Shown piece after piece: positions 63,166 through 64,000 of a stretch of DNA of 64,000 bases. The translations under genes and the position numbers were made by a program. The stretch is from Burkholderia metallica. GTDB lineage: Bacteria > Pseudomonadota > Gammaproteobacteria > Burkholderiales > Burkholderiaceae. Every line of letters begins with the position of its first letter. The first letter of the stretch is position 1. The DNA lies in the NCBI RefSeq assembly GCF_902832845.1, contig NZ_CADFDB010000016.1:1-64000 (forward strand), written 5' to 3'. Below the pieces are notes generated by a model. The model had not been told where the DNA came from, did not search any database, and was given only the letters and a program-made list of their open reading frames with translations.

Positions 63166-64000
63166 CTACAGATCGAGTACCAGCAGGTCGCTTCGCGCTC
63201 GCGAGCAGCAGGGCATGAACTGGTCGCCGGCGGCTTTTTCGTCGTCGGTCAGGTACGCATCGCGGTGATCGGGCTCGCCTTGCAGCACGCGCGTCACGCA
63301 CGTGCCGCAGACGCCTTGCTCGCACGACGTCAGCACGTCGACGCCGTTCGCGGCCAGCGCCGCGATGACCGTGCATTCGGCCGGCACGTCGATCACCTGG
63401 CCGCTGCTCGCGATCCGCACCTGGAACGCGCGGTCCGAGCCCGACGACGCCACCGCGCCGCCGAAGAACTCATAGTGCAGCCGGTCGTCGGCCCAGCCGC
63501 GCTCGCGCGCGGCGTTCAGCACCGCATCCATGAAGCCGCGCGGGCCGCACACGTACAGGTGCGTGCCTTCGGCCGCAGCGGCGAGCACGGCGGCGACGTC
63601 GAAGCGTTGCTCGGGCGCGCCGTCGTCGACGTGGAGGCGGGTGCGATCGCGGAACCCGGCCGCGTCGATGCGTTCGACGAAGGCCATGCGGTCGGTCGAG
63701 CGCGCGCAGTAGTGCATGTCGAACGCGGCGCCCGACGAGAACAACCGTTCCGCCATGCAGAGAATCGGCGTGACGCCGATCCCGCCCGCGAGCAACAGGT
63801 GATGCGGCGCGTCGGGGGCGAGTGCGAACTGATTGCGCGGCACGCCGATCCGCACGGTATCGCCTTGCCGGATCTCGTCGTGAATGGCGCGCGACCCGCC
63901 GCGACCGTCGGGATCGCGCAGCACCGCGATCTGATAGCGATCGCCGTGTTCCGGGTGATTGCACAGCGAGTATTGGCGCACGAGGCCGCCCGGCAAATGC
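63166..64000 (-). CDS. VanB-like oxidoreductase (partial, 5' end beyond window)
   Basis: C-terminal part of a flavodoxin-reductase-type electron carrier for the adjacent Rieske oxygenase. The visible 278 residues have the flavin site RQYSLCN, the NAD segment GGIGVTPILCM, and a C-terminal plant-type [2Fe-2S] domain with LTSCEQGVCGTCVTRVL plus a last Cys in QFMPCCSRA. The frame stays open to the window edge (upstream codon for His before LPGGLV), so the true start lies to the right. About 35-45 N-terminal residues are likely missing. Confidence 0.9.
   Translation of the reverse strand, partial: HLPGGLVRQYSLCNHPEHGDRYQIAVLRDPDGRGGSRAIHDEIRQGDTVRIGVPRNQFALAPDAPHHLLLAGGIGVTPILCMAERLFSSGAAFDMHYCARSTDRMAFVERIDAAGFRDRTRLHVDDGAPEQRFDVAAVLAAAAEGTHLYVCGPRGFMDAVLNAARERGWADDRLHYEFFGGAVASSGSDRAFQVRIASSGQVIDVPAECTVIAALAANGVDVLTSCEQGVCGTCVTRVLQGEPDHRDAYLTDDEKAAGDQFMPCCSRARSDLLVLDL

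Noticed and set aside
1-64000. Search for insertion sequences, prophage, tRNA or CRISPR arrays
   Set aside because: No transposase, integrase, tRNA fold or spaced direct repeat array was recognised by eye.

Overview
The window is high-GC proteobacterial chromosome, most likely Burkholderia sensu stricto (Burkholderia cepacia complex type). This rests on the beta-proteobacterial rRNA operon end, Burkholderia-type porins, dense LysR-family regulation and many small catabolic operons. The species cannot be fixed from sequence reading alone. I see no insertion sequence, CRISPR array, prophage or tRNA. The two clear signs of decay are a gutted metE gene and a short broken coding remnant beside a 2OG-Fe(II) oxygenase; a third, weaker one lies just after the rRNA operon.

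Layout. 1-372: the end of an rRNA operon (23S 3' end, 5S, terminator), then about 570 bases with no intact gene. 0.9-5.4 kb: DHA2 drug-type exporter, 2OG-Fe(II) oxygenase, Pit phosphate transporter. 5.5-7.3 kb: cobalamin riboswitch driving cbtB-cbtA, with a divergent histidine phosphatase. 7.3-8.6 kb: metR beside a decayed metE. 8.6-13.6 kb: NCS1 permease, MHS-type symporter, guanidinobutyrase/agmatinase and a divergent LysR regulator. 13.7-15 kb: Lrp regulator divergent from a LysE exporter. 15.2-18.5 kb: S53 and S10 serine peptidases. 18.6-23.8 kb: nadE, DMT exporter, a 61-aa protein, DeoR regulator, double-HKD phospholipase D protein. 23.8-29.7 kb: lysine/pipecolate catabolism (TetR, amaA, lysP and divergent amaB).

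29.8-36 kb: large MscS-type channel, MFS symporter, L,D-transpeptidase. 36-41.8 kb: purine nucleoside salvage locus (porin, Tat-exported nucleoside hydrolase, LysR, NCS2 permease, adenosine deaminase). 41.9-50.9 kb: class A PBP, MocR regulator with divergent PaiB-like protein, thioredoxin-like protein divergent from a two-component system, hydrolase and phosphoesterase. 51-56.2 kb: GNAT, LysE exporter, porin, then an AT-rich leader and a secreted beta-propeller of unknown function. 56.3-59.3 kb: Fur-boxed TonB siderophore receptor and a small exported OB-fold protein. 59.4-64 kb: porin, aromatic-acid symporter, Rieske oxygenase and VanB-like reductase (cut by the right edge).

How the parts work together. 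Several loci hold both the uptake and the breakdown steps of one pathway: porin plus hydrolase plus permease plus deaminase for purines, permease plus oxidase plus dehydrogenase for lysine, porin plus symporter plus oxygenase for an aromatic ether. The most suggestive neighbourhood is 5.5-8.6 kb. B12-riboswitch-controlled cobalt uptake lies next to a methionine regulator whose B12-independent synthase gene is destroyed, which fits reliance on cobalamin-dependent MetH. That link is inference.
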